The notes under the pieces: model-generated
What the model saw: the letters and a program-made list of their open reading frames with translations, nothing else
Databases searched by the model: none
Told to the model about the DNA's origin: nothing
Program-made: the position numbers and the translations under genes
In this document: piece by piece, positions 1 through 13,000 of the stretch
How the letters are laid out: every line of letters starts with the position of its first letter
How positions within the stretch are numbered: the stretch's first letter is position 1
NCBI RefSeq assembly: GCF_004362825.1
Contig: NZ_SNXZ01000007.1
Coordinates: 186,001-250,000 of the forward strand
DNA length: 64,000 nt
Direction: 5' to 3'
Origin: Labedaea rhizosphaerae
GTDB taxonomy: Bacteria > Actinomycetota > Actinomycetes > Mycobacteriales > Pseudonocardiaceae

Positions 1-1
1 T

Positions 2-3000
2 CGGGTCGCTTACGCCTTCGGGCTCGAAGGGCCGGCAGTCACGGTGGATACGGCGTGTTCGTCGTCGTTGGTGGCGTTGCACTTGGCGGCGCAGGCGGTG
101 CGGTCGGGTGAGTGTTCGATGGCGTTGGCCGGTGGTGCGACGGTGATGGTGACGCCGGGGATCTTCACGGAGTTCAGTCGGCAGCGGGGGCTGGCGGCGG
201 ACGGTCGGTGCAAGTCGTTCGCGGACGCCGCGGACGGTACCGGCTGGTCGGAGGGTGTCGGGGTGCTCCTGGTGGAGCGGCTGTCCGACGCCCGTCGTCT
301 CGGTCACGAGGTGCTGGCCGTCGTGCGAGGTTCGGCGATCAACCAGGACGGTGCCTCGAATGGGCTGACGGCGCCGAATGGTCCGTCGCAGCAGCGGGTG
401 ATTCATGCCGCGTTGGCGTCGGCTGGCTTGGCTCCGTCTGATGTGGACGCGGTGGAAGCACACGGCACCGGCACCACACTGGGCGACCCGATCGAGGCGC
501 AGGCGGTGCTGGCCACCTACGGTCAGGATCGGAACCGGCCGTTGTGGCTGGGGTCGGTGAAGTCGAACCTGGGGCATGCGCAGGCGGCGGCCGGTGTGGC
601 CGGGGTGATCAAGATGGTCATGGCGATGCGGCATGGTGTGCTGCCGAGGACGCTGCACGTTGACGAGCCGTCGTCGCATGTGGACTGGACTTCGGGTGCG
701 GTGTCGTTGCTGACCGAGGCACAGCCCTGGGAATCCGACGATCTCCGCCGCGCCGGGGTGTCGTCGTTCGGGATGAGCGGCACCAACGCGCACGTCATCC
801 TCGAACAGGCACCGGCGGTCGACGAGAAGCCTGCTCCGGTGGCTGCGACCCTGCCGGTGCCGTGGGTGCTGTCGGCTCGGTCGGCCGCCGCCCTGCAGGC
901 CCAGGCCGACCGGCTCGCCGTCACCACCGGCGACTTGGCGCTGGCGGACATCGGGCATTCGCTGGCCACCACCCGGGCCGCCCTCGGGCAGCGTGCGGTG
1001 GTCCTGGCCACGAACCGCGACGACGCCGTGCACGCCCTCGCTGACCTGTCCGCGCCGGACGTGCTGCGTGGCACGGCAAGCCCCGGTGGCCTGGCGTTCC
1101 TCTTCACCGGCCAGGGGTCGCAACGGGTCGGGATGGGCCAAGAGCTGGCGGAGCGGTACCCGGTGTTCCGGACCGCGCTGGCGGAGATCACCGCCCGGTT
1201 CGAGCGCGTTCCCTTCGACGACCAGGACTTGCTGGACCGGACCGACGGTGCGCAAGCCGCGTTGTTCGCGCTGGAAGTGGCCTTGTTCCGGCTGCTGGAG
1301 TCGTGGGGGATCACGCCGGACCACCTGCTCGGCCATTCGATCGGCGAGCTGGCCGCGGCGCACGTCGCCGGCGTGCTGTCCCTCGACGACGCGTGCACCT
1401 TGGTGGCGGCTCGCGGAAAGCTCATGCAGGCGTTGCCCTCGGGCGGTGCGATGCTCGCGGTCGAGGGCACGGAAGCCGAGGTGCCGCAAGGGATCGACAT
1501 CGCGGCGATCAACAGCCCGACCTCGTTGGTGGTGTCCGGTACCGAGGAGGAGATCGCTGGGCTCGAAGAGCTGTGGAAGGACCGGCGGCACAAGCGGCTG
1601 ACGGTCTCGCACGCGTTCCACTCGAAGCTGATGGAACCGATGCTGGCCGAGTTCGCGGCCGTCGCGGAGTCGGTGACCTACCACGAGCCGCGGCTGTCGA
1701 TGCCCGGTGACGTCACCGATCCGGCGTACTGGGTGCGGCAGGTCTGCGACACCGTGCGGTTCGCCGACGGCGTTCAGCGACTGCGGGATGCCGGGGTCGG
1801 CACGTTCGTCGAACTCGGCCCGGACCCGGTGCTGTCCGCGCACGTCGAGGGCTCGGTGGCCGTGCTCCGGCGCGGTCGCGACGAAGCCGAGACGCTGCTG
1901 CGGGCCGTCGGCACCGCGTGGGCGCGCGGCGTCGACGTCGACTGGGCCCTGGTCGTGCCCGGACGCCGGGTCGCCTTGCCGACTTATGCGTTCCAGCGCC
2001 GCCGCTACTGGCTGGACACCGCGCCCGCGGTCACGCACGACGCGGCGGAGACCGAGTTCTGGACGGCGGTGGACAACAGCGACGTCGAGCACCTCGCCCA
2101 GACCCTGCGGCTGGACGCCGGCAACGGCCTGAGCACGGTGCTGCCCGCGTTGTCGGCCTGGCGCCGCGAGCGGCAGACCAAGTCCGTTGTGGACGGCTGG
2201 CGTTACCGGGTGACCTGGACCCCGACCGTCGTCCGTCCCGGTGTCGTGTCGGGGCGGTGGCTGGTGCTCGGCGACGGTGCGGACGTGGCGCGAGCGCTGC
2301 GAGCCGCCGGTGCCGAAGTCACCGAGGCGTTGTCGGTGGTCGAGGGCGCGTGGTCGGGGATCGTGTCGCTGCTGGACCTGGAGGCGACGCTGGATCTGCT
2401 CGAGTGCGCCACCGCTCCGGTCTGGGCCGCGACCAGGGGCGCCACGACCGATCCGGATCAGGCGGCGCTGTGGGGCTTCGGCCGGGTGGCCGCCCTGGAG
2501 CACCCGCAGCGTTGGGGTGGCCTGGTCGACCTGCCGGCCGAACTGACCGAACAAGGCGGCGAACACCTGGTCGCCGTGCTCGCCGACGGCCGCGAGGACC
2601 AGGTGGCGATCAGCGGCGAGGGCGTCCGCGCCCGCAGGCTCGTCCATGCCCCGGCGGCTGCGGCCACGACCCCGTGGACACCCTCGGGTGCGGTGCTGAT
2701 CACCGGCGGCACCGGTGAGCTCGGTGGCCACGTCGCGCGGTGGCTGGCCGGGCGCGGTGCCTCGCGGCTGGTGCTGGCCAGTCGTCGTGGGGTGGCACCC
2801 GAGCTCGTGGCCGAGCTGGCCGACCTGGGCGCTCAGGCGACGGTCGTGGCGTGTGACGTGTCCGACCGGGACGCGCTCGCCGCGCTCCTGGTCGAGCACC
2901 CGGTGACCGCGGTCGTGCACGCGGCCGGGGTGGACGACGACCGCCGGATCACCGACCTGGACGCCGATAGTTTGCAGGCGGTGCTGGCGGCGAAGGTGTT

Positions 3001-3710
3001 GGGCGCCAAGCACTTGGACGAGCTGCTGCCCGACGCCGAGGCGTTCGTGGTGTTCTCTTCGATCGCCGGGATCTGGGGCAGCGGTGGGCAGGCGGCCTAC
3101 GCGGCGGCCAACGCCGCCGTCGATGCCCTGGTGGAGCGCCGCAGGACCCGCGGGCGCACCGGCACCTCGGTGGCGTGGGGCCCGTGGGCGGGTGGTGGCA
3201 TGGCGGCCGGCGACGCGGGGGAGTACCTGCGGCGCCACGGCCTGCGGGCGCTGCCGGCCGACCGTGCCATCGCGGCGCTGGCTCAGGCGGTCGACGCGCG
3301 GGAAGGCTGCGTGACGGTCGCGGACGTCGACTGGCAGCGGTTCACCGAGGTGTTCACGCTCGCCCGGCCCAGCACCCTGTTCGACGAGCTGCCCGAGGTG
3401 GAACGGCTGGCCGAGCAGCAACCGGACGGGCTGACCGAGTACGCCCGGAGCTTGGCCACCGCGACCGCCGCCGACCGCGACCGCGCCCTGGTCGACCTGG
3501 TCCGCACCCACGCGGCCGCGGCGCTCGGCCACGACGGAGCGGCTGCCGTCGCGCCGACGGGCTCGTTCAGCGAGTGCGGCTTCGACTCGCTGACCGCGGT
3601 CGACGTCCGCAACCGCCTCGCCGAGGCAACCGGGCTGCCGCTGCCCACCGCGCTCGTCTTCGACTACCCGACCCCGGTCGCGCTGGCCGGCTACCTGGGT
3701 GCGGAAATCC
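2..3710 (+). other. Module A: KS(partial)-AT(malonyl)-DE-KR-ACP
   Basis: KS catalytic residues visible: Cys 56-58 in DTACSSS, His 461-463 in HGTGT, and Lys 560-562 with His 575-577 in KSNLGH. AT shows GHSIGE (Ser 1337-1339) and HAFHS (1610-1624), the malonyl-CoA signature. There is no DH between AT and KR. A dimerization element ending in [10 protein letters not shown] precedes the KR. KR has GGTGELG (from about 2700), SSIAG and AAYAAAN. It carries the Trp eight residues before the catalytic Tyr that marks A-type reduction, yet also a DDD where B-type enzymes have LDD, so its stereochemistry is unclear. ACP motif is GFDSL. Predicted unit: acetate with a beta-hydroxyl. Confidence 0.93.
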
Positions 3711-3970
3711 TGGCGGACGCCGACCTCGCCGACCTCGACGCTTCAGCCGACCCGGAAGAGGCCAGCATCCGCGCCGCGCTCAACTCGGTTCCGTTGTCCC
3801 GCTTCAAGGACGCGGGCGTGTTCGACGTGCTGCTGCGCCTGGCCGGTCTCGACGCCCCCGAGCCCGCACTCGGTGAGCCGGCACCCGCGGATCCGCTCGA
3901 CGCGGACTCGATCGACCTGATGGACGTCGACGCGCTGATCCAGACCGCGATCGACACCCTCGACTCCTGA
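2..3970 (+). CDS. Type I polyketide synthase, single module KS-AT-KR-ACP (PKS gene 1, 5' end missing)
   Basis: Reading frame is open from base 2 and already inside a ketosynthase (KS), so roughly the first 165 residues of the KS and any earlier modules lie outside the window; 1322 residues are visible. The GTG at 44 is an internal valine of the KS active-site region, not a start. Order: KS remainder (to about 815, Cys at 56-58), malonyl-type AT (about 1085-2010), dimerization element (about 2050-2205), KR (about 2205-3360), ACP (Ser at 3587-3589), and a C-terminal docking region (about 3715-3967) ending in an acidic [12 protein letters not shown] helix. The product is a soluble megasynthase subunit that adds one acetate unit and reduces it to an alcohol. 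It stops 10 bp before gene 2, whose N-terminal coil is the matching docking type. Confidence 0.97.
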   Translation, partial: RVAYAFGLEGPAVTVDTACSSSLVALHLAAQAVRSGECSMALAGGATVMVTPGIFTEFSRQRGLAADGRCKSFADAADGTGWSEGVGVLLVERLSDARRLGHEVLAVVRGSAINQDGASNGLTAPNGPSQQRVIHAALASAGLAPSDVDAVEAHGTGTTLGDPIEAQAVLATYGQDRNRPLWLGSVKSNLGHAQAAAGVAGVIKMVMAMRHGVLPRTLHVDEPSSHVDWTSGAVSLLTEAQPWESDDLRRAGVSSFGMSGTNAHVILEQAPAVDEKPAPVAATLPVPWVLSARSAAALQAQADRLAVTTGDLALADIGHSLATTRAALGQRAVVLATNRDDAVHALADLSAPDVLRGTASPGGLAFLFTGQGSQRVGMGQELAERYPVFRTALAEITARFERVPFDDQDLLDRTDGAQAALFALEVALFRLLESWGITPDHLLGHSIGELAAAHVAGVLSLDDACTLVAARGKLMQALPSGGAMLAVEGTEAEVPQGIDIAAINSPTSLVVSGTEEEIAGLEELWKDRRHKRLTVSHAFHSKLMEPMLAEFAAVAESVTYHEPRLSMPGDVTDPAYWVRQVCDTVRFADGVQRLRDAGVGTFVELGPDPVLSAHVEGSVAVLRRGRDEAETLLRAVGTAWARGVDVDWALVVPGRRVALPTYAFQRRRYWLDTAPAVTHDAAETEFWTAVDNSDVEHLAQTLRLDAGNGLSTVLPALSAWRRERQTKSVVDGWRYRVTWTPTVVRPGVVSGRWLVLGDGADVARALRAAGAEVTEALSVVEGAWSGIVSLLDLEATLDLLECATAPVWAATRGATTDPDQAALWGFGRVAALEHPQRWGGLVDLPAELTEQGGEHLVAVLADGREDQVAISGEGVRARRLVHAPAAAATTPWTPSGAVLITGGTGELGGHVARWLAGRGASRLVLASRRGVAPELVAELADLGAQATVVACDVSDRDALAALLVEHPVTAVVHAAGVDDDRRITDLDADSLQAVLAAKVLGAKHLDELLPDAEAFVVFSSIAGIWGSGGQAAYAAANAAVDALVERRRTRGRTGTSVAWGPWAGGGMAAGDAGEYLRRHGLRALPADRAIAALAQAVDAREGCVTVADVDWQRFTEVFTLARPSTLFDELPEVERLAEQQPDGLTEYARSLATATAADRDRALVDLVRTHAAAALGHDGAAAVAPTGSFSECGFDSLTAVDVRNRLAEATGLPLPTALVFDYPTPVALAGYLGAEILADADLADLDASADPEEASIRAALNSVPLSRFKDAGVFDVLLRLAGLDAPEPALGEPAPADPLDADSIDLMDVDALIQTAIDTLDS
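1541..1581 (+). repeat. 41-bp exact repeat in AT of module A (copy 1)
   Basis: This tract, coding for part of the AT small subdomain ([11 protein letters not shown]), is identical to 15819-15859 in module D, 14 kb away in another gene, with silent sites unchanged. It suggests recent gene conversion or duplication between the two modules. Confidence 0.85.
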
Positions 3971-4085
3971 CTCGGAGACCATGATGACCACCCGCGAGGA
4001 ACGCGCCGTCGCGGCGCTGCGCGCGTCGCTGAAGGAGACCGAGCGGCTGCGCGAGCAGAACCGCAGGCTGCTGGCCGAGTCCCGC
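3715..4085 (+). other. Docking pair between PKS genes 1 and 2
   Basis: The tail of gene 1 contains an amphipathic [18 protein letters not shown] segment followed by the acidic [15 protein letters not shown] helix. The head of gene 2 (residues 1-35) is a charged coil with [20 protein letters not shown]. This combination is the familiar alternative docking class (often called 1b) and differs from all later junctions in the window, so gene 1 should hand its chain specifically to gene 2. The class assignment is by eye from remembered family patterns. Confidence 0.75.
3974..3977 (+). promoter_or_regulatory. Ribosome binding site of PKS gene 2
   Basis: GGAG lies in the 10-bp gap after the gene 1 stop codon. 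It is 3 bp from the first ATG (3981) and 6 bp from the second ATG (3984), so translation may in fact begin at 3984; the protein differs by one methionine. Confidence 0.65.
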
Positions 4086-7000
4086 GAGCCGATCGCGATC
4101 GTCGGGATGAGCTGCCGGCTGCCCGGCGGTGTCGGCTCGCCCGAGGAGCTGTGGCGGCTGGTCGACACCGGCGGCGACGCGATCACCGGCTTCCCGGCCG
4201 ACCGGGGCTGGGACCGCACGGCGACCGGGTTCGCCCAGGTGGGTGGGTTCGTCGACCACGCGACGGAGTTCGACGCGGGTCTCTTCGGCATCTCCCCGCG
4301 GGAGGCGCTGGCCATGGACCCGCAGCAGCGGCTGCTGCTGGAGGTCAGCTGGGAGGCGTTCGAACGGGCCGGGATCGCCCCGGACTCGGTGCGCGGCAGC
4401 CGGACCGGGGTGTTCGTCGGCGCGTCCAACTCGGGCTACGGCGCGGGTATGGAGGTACCGGACGAGGTCGCCGGGCACGCGCTGACCGGCACCGCGAACA
4501 GCGTGATCTCCGGCCGGGTGGCCTACGTGCTCGGGCTCGAGGGGCCCGCGATGACCGTGGACACGGCGTGCTCGTCATCGCTGGTCGCCCTGCACACGGC
4601 GGCGCAGGCGCTGCGGGCCGGGGAGTGCACGGCGGCGCTCGTGGCGGGCGTGACCGTCATGCCGTCCGCGGCGACGTTCGCGGAGTTCGCCCGGCAGGGC
4701 GGTCTGTCCGCCGACGGCCGCTGCAAGTCGTTCGCGGCCGCCGCCGACGGCACCGGCTGGTCCGAAGGCGTGGCGGTCCTGCTGGTGCAACGGTTGTCCG
4801 ACGCGCAACGCGACGGGCGCACCGTGCTGGGGGTCGTCCGCGGCTCGGCGGTCAACGCCGATGGCGCCTCCAACGGCCTCACCGCGCCCAACGGTCCGTC
4901 CCAGCAGCGGGTCATCAAGGCGGCGCTGGCCAACGCCCGGCTCACACCGTCCGATGTGGACCTTGTCGAGGGGCACGGCACCGGCACCCGGCTCGGCGAC
5001 CCGATCGAGGCGCACGCCCTGCTCACCACGTACGGCCGGGATCGCGAGCAGCCACTGTGGCTGGGCTCGCTCAAGTCGAACCTCGGCCACACCCAGGCCG
5101 CGTCCGGCCTGGCCGGCGTGATCAAGGTGGTGCAGGCGATGCGGCACGGCCGCATGCCGATGACCCTGCACGTCGACGAACCCACCCCGCACGTGCCGTG
5201 GTCGCGGGGCGCGGTGTCGTTGCTGACCGAGGCCCGCGACTGGGCCGCCGAGGACCGGCCGCGGCGCGCGGGGGTGTCGTCGTTCGGCATCAGCGGCACC
5301 AACGTGCACGTCATCGTCGAAGAAGCACCCGAGACGCCCGCGGTCACGCCGGAACCGGTCGAGCCGCCGTCACTCGTGCCGTGGGTGCTGTCCGCGCGGT
5401 CGGCCGAGGCGTTGCGGGCACAGGTCGAGGCCGTGCGCGCGCTGCCGGATTCGCCGCTGGACATCGGGTACTCCCTGGCCACGACCCGGGCGCGACTCGA
5501 ACACCGCACGGTGCTGCTGGGCGACCGCGAACTGGCCAGCGGCGTGGCCGCGGACGGCCGCACGGCGTTCCTGTTCACTGGCCAGGGTTCGCAACGGATG
5601 GGTATGGGGCGCGAGTTGTACGCCGCGCACCCGGTGTTCGCGGCGGTGTGGGACGAGGTCGCGTCCCGGCTGCGGATTCCCTTGGACGACGAGGCTTCGC
5701 TGAATCAGACCGAGGGTGCGCAGGCAGCGTTGTTCGCGTTGGAAGTGTCGTTGTTCCGGTTGTTGGAGTCGTGGGGTGTCACGCCGGACTTCCTGCTCGG
5801 GCATTCGATCGGTGAGCTGGCGGCCGCACATGTGGCCGGGGTGTTGTCGTTGGACGATGCGTGCACGTTGGTGGCTGCTCGTGGTCGGTTGATGCAGGCA
5901 TTGCCTTCTGGTGGGGCGATGCTGGCGGTGGAGGGCACCGAGGCCGATGTGCCTGCGGGGATCGACGTTGCCGCGATCAACAGTGCCACGTCGTTGGTGG
6001 TGTCCGGCACCGAGGCGGAGATTGAGGCACTTGCCGAGACCTGGCGGGCCGAGGGTCGGCGGGTGAAGCGGCTGACGGTGTCGCATGCGTTCCACTCGCG
6101 GTTGATGGAACCGATGCTTGACGAGTTCGCGACCGTCGCCGAGTCGTTGACCTACCACGAGCCGCGGATTCCGATGCTGGGGGCGGTGACCGATCCGGCG
6201 CACTGGGTGCGGCAGGTCCGGGACACGGTGCGGTTCGCCGACGGAGTGCGCCGGTTGCGCGACGAAGGCGTGGACACGTTCCTGGAGCTGGGGCCGGACC
6301 CCGTGCTCTCGGCGCACGTCGACGGATCGGTGGCCGTGCTGCGCCGTGGCCGCGACGAAGCCGAGACCGTGCTGGGCGCGGTCGCCGCCGCTCACGTCCG
6401 GGGTACCGCCGTGGACTGGGCCCGGCTGCTGCCCGGCGGCCGGCGGATCGAGTTGCCCACCTACCCGTTCCAGCGCACCCGCTACTGGATCGACCAGATC
6501 GCGGAACCCGTTGCCGAGCATGCCGATCCGGCCGAATCGCGGTTCTGGGCCGCGGTCGAGTCCGGTGACACCGGGACGCTCGCCGAGACGCTCGGCGCGG
6601 CACCTGCCGGGCTCGACACCGTCCTGCCCGCGTTGTCGGCGTGGCGCCGCGGCCGACGTGAGCAGTCCACTGTGGAGGGGTGGCGGTACCAGGTCCGCTG
6701 GCAGCCGGCCACCGCCCGCGCCGGCGCGCTGTCCGGCACCTGGCTCGTCGTCGGCGAGTCGGCGGAAGTCGTGCGGGCGCTGGAAACCGGTGGCGCCCAA
6801 GTCGTCCAGGCCGAACGGGCGTTGCCCGGCGACTGGGCCGGGGTGGTGTCCCTGCTGGACGTGCACCGCACGATCGAGCTGCTCAGGTCCGGCATCGGGC
6901 CCGTGTGGTGCCTGACCCGGGGTGCCGTCGCGACCGGCCGTTCGGATGTCGTCGCGGACCCGGGCCAGGCCCTGCTGTGGGGACTTGGTCGCGTCGCCGC

Positions 7001-10000
7001 GCTGGAGCACCCCCAGCGCTGGGGCGGCCTGGTCGACCTGCCCGCCGTGCTCGACGACCGGGCGGCGGCCCGGCTGGTCGCGGTGCTCGCCGACGGGACC
7101 GAGGACCAGGTCGCGGTGCGCGACTCCGGGGTGTTCGTGCGGCGGCTCGTCCGCGCGCCGCGCTCGACTGCGCCGGCCGGCTCGCCATGGAACACCGTGC
7201 TGATCACCGGCGGTACCGGGGCATTGGGAACGCACGTCGCGCGGTGGCTGGCCGAGCGCGGCGTTCGCCGGCTGGTGCTCACCAGCCGGCGTGGACCGGA
7301 CGCGCCGGGTGCCGCCGAACTGGTGGCCGAACTGGCCGAGCTCGGCACGCAGGCCGTGGTCGTGGCGTGCGACGTCGCCGACCGGGACGCCGTCGCGGCA
7401 CTGCTCGACGAACACCCCGTCACGGCCGTCGTCCACACCGCGGGCGTCGAAGGTTCCACCACGCTGGCCGAGCTGACCGGGGCGGACTGGGCGGAGGTGG
7501 TGCGCGCCAAGGTCGAGGGCGCACGCAACCTTGACGAGCTGGTCCCGGAGGCCGAGGCGTTCGTGCTGTTCTCGTCCATCGCCGGGACGTGGGGCAGCGG
7601 TGGGCAGGCCGCGTACTCGGCCGCCAACGCCTACCTCGACGCCCTCGCCAAGCAGCGCCGGGCTCGTGGCCTGGCCGCGACTTCCGTGGCGTGGGGACCC
7701 TGGGCCGGCACCGGCATGCTCGTGGACACCGCCGCGGCCGAGGACTACCTGAGCCGCCGCGGGCTCGCCGCCCTCGACCCGGCTCTCGCTCTGGCCGCGC
7801 TTGGTTCGGCCGTGGCCGCCGACGAGGCCTGTCTCACCGTCGCCGACGTCGACTGGACCCGGTTCGGGACCGCGTTCACCGCCGCCCGCCCGAGCCCGCT
7901 GCTGAGCGAGCTGCCCATCGGTGCGCCCGAGGTGGTAGCGGCCGAGGGCGTGCCGGAACTGGTCGAGCTGTGGTCGGGGCTGAACCCCGAGGAACGCCAG
8001 CGCGCGGTCACCGAGGCCGTCCGCGCCGAAACGGCCGCCGCGCTCGGGCACACCGACGCCGCGGCGGTGGATCCCACCCGGCCGTTCCGGGATCTCGGCT
8101 TCGACTCGCTGACCGCGATCGAGCTGCGCGACCGGCTCGGCCGGCTGACCGGGCTCGCACTGCCCGCGAGCCTCGTCTTCGACTACCCGACGGCCACCGC
8201 CCTGACCGGCCACCTCATCGGCCGGCTCTTCGGCGGCGCGGCCGAAGCGACGACCGGCGCCACCACGTCCCTTGTGGACGATGACCCGATCGTGATCGTC
8301 GGGATGAGCTGCCGCTACCCGGGTGGCGTGGCTTCGCCGGAAGCCTTGTGGGGCTTGGTGTCCTCCGGTGGGGACGCCATGGGCCCGTTCCCGGTCGACC
8401 GTGGCTGGGACCTCGACGCCCTGTTCGACGACGACCCTCATGCGGTCGGCACGTCCTACGCCCGAGAAGGCGGGTTCCTCGCCGGTGCCGCGGAGTTCGA
8501 CGCGGGGTTGTTCGGCGTCTCGCCACGCGAGGCGGTGGCGATGGATCCGCAGCAGCGGTTGTTGCTGGAGGCGTCGTGGGAGGTGTTCGAGCGGGCCGGG
8601 ATCGACCCCCGCTCGGTGCGCGGCAGTCGCATCGGCGTCTTCGCCGGCACCAACGGTCAGGACTACACGCAGTTGACCTTGCGCAACGCCGAGGCGTTGG
8701 AAGGGCACCTCGGCACGGGTGCGGCGGCGAGCGTGCTGTCGGGCCGGGTGGCGTATGCGTTCGGGCTGGAAGGTCCGGCGGTCACCGTCGACACCGCGTG
8801 CTCGTCCTCGTTGGTGGCACTGCACTTGGCGGTGCAGGCGTTGCGGGCGGGGGAGTGCACCCTGGCCCTGGCCGGTGGCGTGACGGTGATGGCGACACCG
8901 GGGGCGTTCGTGGAGTTCAGCCGGCAACGCGGCCTGGCGGTCGACGGGCGGTGCAAGGCATTTGCCGAGGCAGCCGACGGCACAGCCTGGTCCGAGGGCG
9001 TCGGGGTCGTTCTGGTCGAGCGGCTGTCGGACGCCCGCCGCAACGGCCACGAGGTGCTCGCGGTGGTGCGCGGGTCGGCGGTGAACCAGGACGGTGCGTC
9101 GAATGGGCTGACCGCGCCGAACGGCCCGTCGCAGCAACGCGTGATCCGGCAGGCGCTGGCCGCGGCCGGGCTGGCACCGTCCGATGTGGACGTCGTCGAA
9201 GCCCACGGCACCGGCACGACCTTGGGCGATCCGATCGAGGCCCAAGCCGTCCTGGCCACCTACGGGCAGGACCGGGACCGGCCGTTGTGGCTGGGTTCGG
9301 TGAAGTCGAACCTCGGGCACACGCAGGCCGCGTCCGGCCTAGCCGGCGTGATCAAGATGGTCATGGCCATGCGGCACGAGACGGTGCCCGCGACGCTGCA
9401 CGTCGACGAGCCGTCGTCGCATGTGGACTGGACGGCCGGCGCGGTGGCGTTGCTGACCGAACCGCAAGCGTGGCCGTCGGACGGCACCCGCCGGGCAGGG
9501 GTGTCGTCGTTCGGGATGAGCGGCACCAACGCGCACGTGATCCTCGAACAGGCGCACGCGCTCGACCCGGTCGAAGCCGCCGCGGTGGACGGGGTGTTCC
9601 CGCTGGTGGTGTCCGCGCAGTCGGCGGCCGGGCTGGCCGATCAGGTCGAGCGGGTTCGTTCGTTCGAGGGCGGCCGGCCGGTCGACGTGGCGTTGTCGCT
9701 GGCCACCACCCGGGCCGAGTTGGAGCACCGAGCGGTCTTGCTGGGGGAGGCGACTCTCACGGGTGCGGTGACCGAAGGGCGGACGGCCTTCCTGTTCACC
9801 GGGCAGGGCGCCCAGCGCGTCGGCATGGGCCGCGAGCTGTACGAGGCGTTCCCGGTGTTCGCCGACGCGTTCGACGCCGTGTGTGCCCGCCTCGACCTCG
9901 GGCTGAAGCCTGTGGTGTTCGAGGGTGCGGCGCCGCTGGACCAGACGCTGTACGCGCAGACCGGGTTGTTCGCGCTGGAAGTGGCGTTGTTCCGGTTGCT

Positions 10001-13000
10001 GGAGTCGTGGGGTGTGCGGCCGAGCCACGTCCTGGGGCATTCGATCGGTGAACTCGCGGCCGCACATGTGGCCGGGGTGTTGTCCTTGGACGACGCGTGC
10101 ACGTTGGTCGCGGCCCGTGGCCGCTTGATGCAGGCGTTGCCGAGCGGTGGCGCCATGCTCGCGGTCGAGGGCACGGAAGCCGACGTGCTCGCGGGTATCG
10201 ACATCGCGGCGATCAACAGTCCGACTTCGCTGGTGGTGTCCGGGACGGCGGACGAGATCGCCACGGTGGAAGAGACCTGGCGTGCCGAGGGGCGCCGGGT
10301 CAAGCGGCTGACGGTCTCGCATGCGTTCCACTCGAAGCTGATGGAACCGATGCTGGCCGAGTTCGCCGCCGTGGCGGAGTCGTTGACCTACCACGAACCG
10401 CGGATCGCGATGTTCGGCGAGGTCACCGATCCGGGCTACTGGGTGCGGCAGGTCCGGGACACGGTGCGGTTCGCGGACGGCGTCGAGTGGCTGCGTGACG
10501 CCGGGGTGGACACGTTCCTCGAGCTGGGACCCGATCCGGTGTTGTCGGCCCACGTCGAGGACTCCGCCGCCGTGCTCCGGCGCGGACGCGACGAGGTCGG
10601 CACGCTGTTCACCGCCGTCGGCTCCGCGTGGGTGCGGGGCACCGGGATCGACTGGGGCGGCGTGTTCGGCACCTGGGACGCACGCGTCGTCGCCGTGCCG
10701 ACGTACGCCTTCCAGCGGGAGCGGTACTGGGCGGCGGTGCAGGAGCCGCTGCTCGGCGCCGCCGTGTCGCTTGCCACCGGCGACGGGGTCGTGCTGAGCG
10801 GACGGCTGTCCCCCTCGGCCCAGCCGTGGCTGGCCGACCACCAGGTGCTCGGCGCCGTGGTCGTCCCCGGCACGGCATTGGTCGAGATGGTGCGGCATGC
10901 CGGTGCCGAGGTGGGCCGCCCGGTGATCGACGAGCTGACGCTGCAGGCGCCGCTCGTGGTGCCGGGGCGCGGCGCTGCCCAGGTCCAGGTGCTGGTCACC
11001 GACGAGCGGGTCGAAGTGCACGCCCGCACCGGCGACGGGCAGGCGTGGACCTGCCATGCCGTTGGGGTGCTGGGTGCGAACACCCGGCCGGTCGCTCGCC
11101 TCGAAGCGTGGCCACCGGCCGGTGCCGAGGTCGTTGCGCTCGACGGCGTGTACGACGGGCTGGCCGCCGCCGGGCTGGATTACGGGCCGGCGTTCCGTGG
11201 CCTGCGGTCGGTGTGGCGAGCCGGTGACGAGGTGTTCGCCGAGGTGGCGTTGCCGGATCCGGCCCAGGCCGGGGCGTTCGGCCTGCACCCGGCGCTGCTC
11301 GACGCGGCCCTGCACGCGCTCGGTGCCGCCGGGCTGATCGAGGGCGACACCGCGCGGCTGCCGTTCGCCTGGTCGGACGTCGTGCTGCACGCCGTCGGCG
11401 CGGCCGCGTTGCGGGTCCGGCTGACGCTGATCGCACCGGACACGGTCTCGTTGGAGGCATACGACGCCGCCGGAGCACCCGTGGTGTCAGTCGGGTCGTT
11501 GGCGTTGCGCGCGGTCACCGACGCACCCGCGCGGGCCGTGGACGATGCGTTGTTCGCCGTCGAGTGGACGCCGATCACCGTGCCCGACTCGGACGTCCAG
11601 CCCGACGTGGTCGTGTTGCCGACCGGCTCGGTGCGCGAGGTCGCGCATGCCGCGTTGGCGATCGTGCAGGAGCGCTTGGCCTCGGACGACGATGCGCCGT
11701 TGGTGATCGTGTCGCGCGGTGCGGTCGTGGCCCGTCCCGGCGATGTGGTGACCGATCTGGGCGCTGCGGGCGCGTGGGGGTTGGTGCGCTCGGCGCAGTC
11801 GGAGCACCCAGGCCGGTTCGTGCTCGTGGACGGCGACGAGGTGCCGGCCGGCGTCGTGGCACTGGACGAACCGCAGCTCGCGGTGCGTGATGGCGAGGTG
11901 TTCGTGCCGCGGTTGGCGCGGGCCGCGTCCCTGCTCGTGCCCGACGCTCCTGAGTGGACGCTCGAAGGGGCGATGGAAGACCTGGCTCTGGTCGAGGCGT
12001 CGTCGGAGCCGTTGCACCCCAACGAGGTGCGCGTCGAGGTGCGTGCGGCCGGCATCAACTTCCGGGACGTCCTGATCGCACTGGGCACCTATCCCGAGGC
12101 CGCGTCTATGGGGTCGGAGGCGGCTGGCGTGGTGGTCGAGGTCGGTGCCGACGTGACCGACCTGGCGCCCGGAGACCGGGTGTTCGGGCTGGTGACCGGT
12201 GGCTTCGGCACGCGGGCCGTGACGGATCGGCGGCTGCTGGCGCCGATGCCGCCCGGCTGGTCGTTCACCGACGCGGCGTCCGTGCCCATGGTGTTCCTGA
12301 CTGCTTACTACGGCCTGGTCGACCTGGGCCGGCTGCAGGCCGACGAGTCGGTGCTGATCCACGCCGCCGCGGGTGGCGTGGGCATGGCCGCGTCGCAGGT
12401 GGCGCGGCACCTCGGTGCCGAGGTCTACGGCACGGCGAGCCCGGCCAAGTGGGACGCCACCGGTTTGCCCTCCGAGCGCCTGTCGTCCTCGCGGGACACG
12501 GCCTTCGCGGACAAGTTCGGCCCGGTGGACGTGGTGCTGAACTCGTTGACCGGTGAGTTCATCGACGCGTCGCTGGGTTTGCTCAACGCGGGTGGCCGGT
12601 TCATCGAGATGGGCAAGGCGGACCTGCGTTCGCCGGAAGGTGTGGACTACCAGGCGTTTGACCTGAGCGAAGCGGGTCCGGACCGCGTGCAGGAGATGCT
12701 GGTTGCCTTGCTCAATCTGTTCGCGGCCGGTGAGTTGACGCTGTTGCCGGTGCGGGCGTGGGATGTGCGGGACGCGCAGGCTGCGTTCCGGTTCATGGGG
12801 CAGGGCAAGCACATCGGCAAGAACGTGTTCACGATCCCGCGTGCGCTGGATCCCGAGGGCACGGTGCTGATCACCGGTGGCACTGGAACTTTGGGCACGC
12901 TGTTGGCAGAGCATTTGGTTGCTCAGCATGGTGTTCGGCGTCTGGTGCTGGCCAGTCGTAGTGGCGGTGCGGCCCCGGAGTTGGACGCGGACGTGCGGGT

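Noticed and set aside
44-46. GTG as a start of PKS gene 1
   Set aside because: It is the Val of the KS active-site block VDTACSS; the frame continues upstream to base 2 with [11 protein letters not shown] sequence, so the gene is cut by the window edge.
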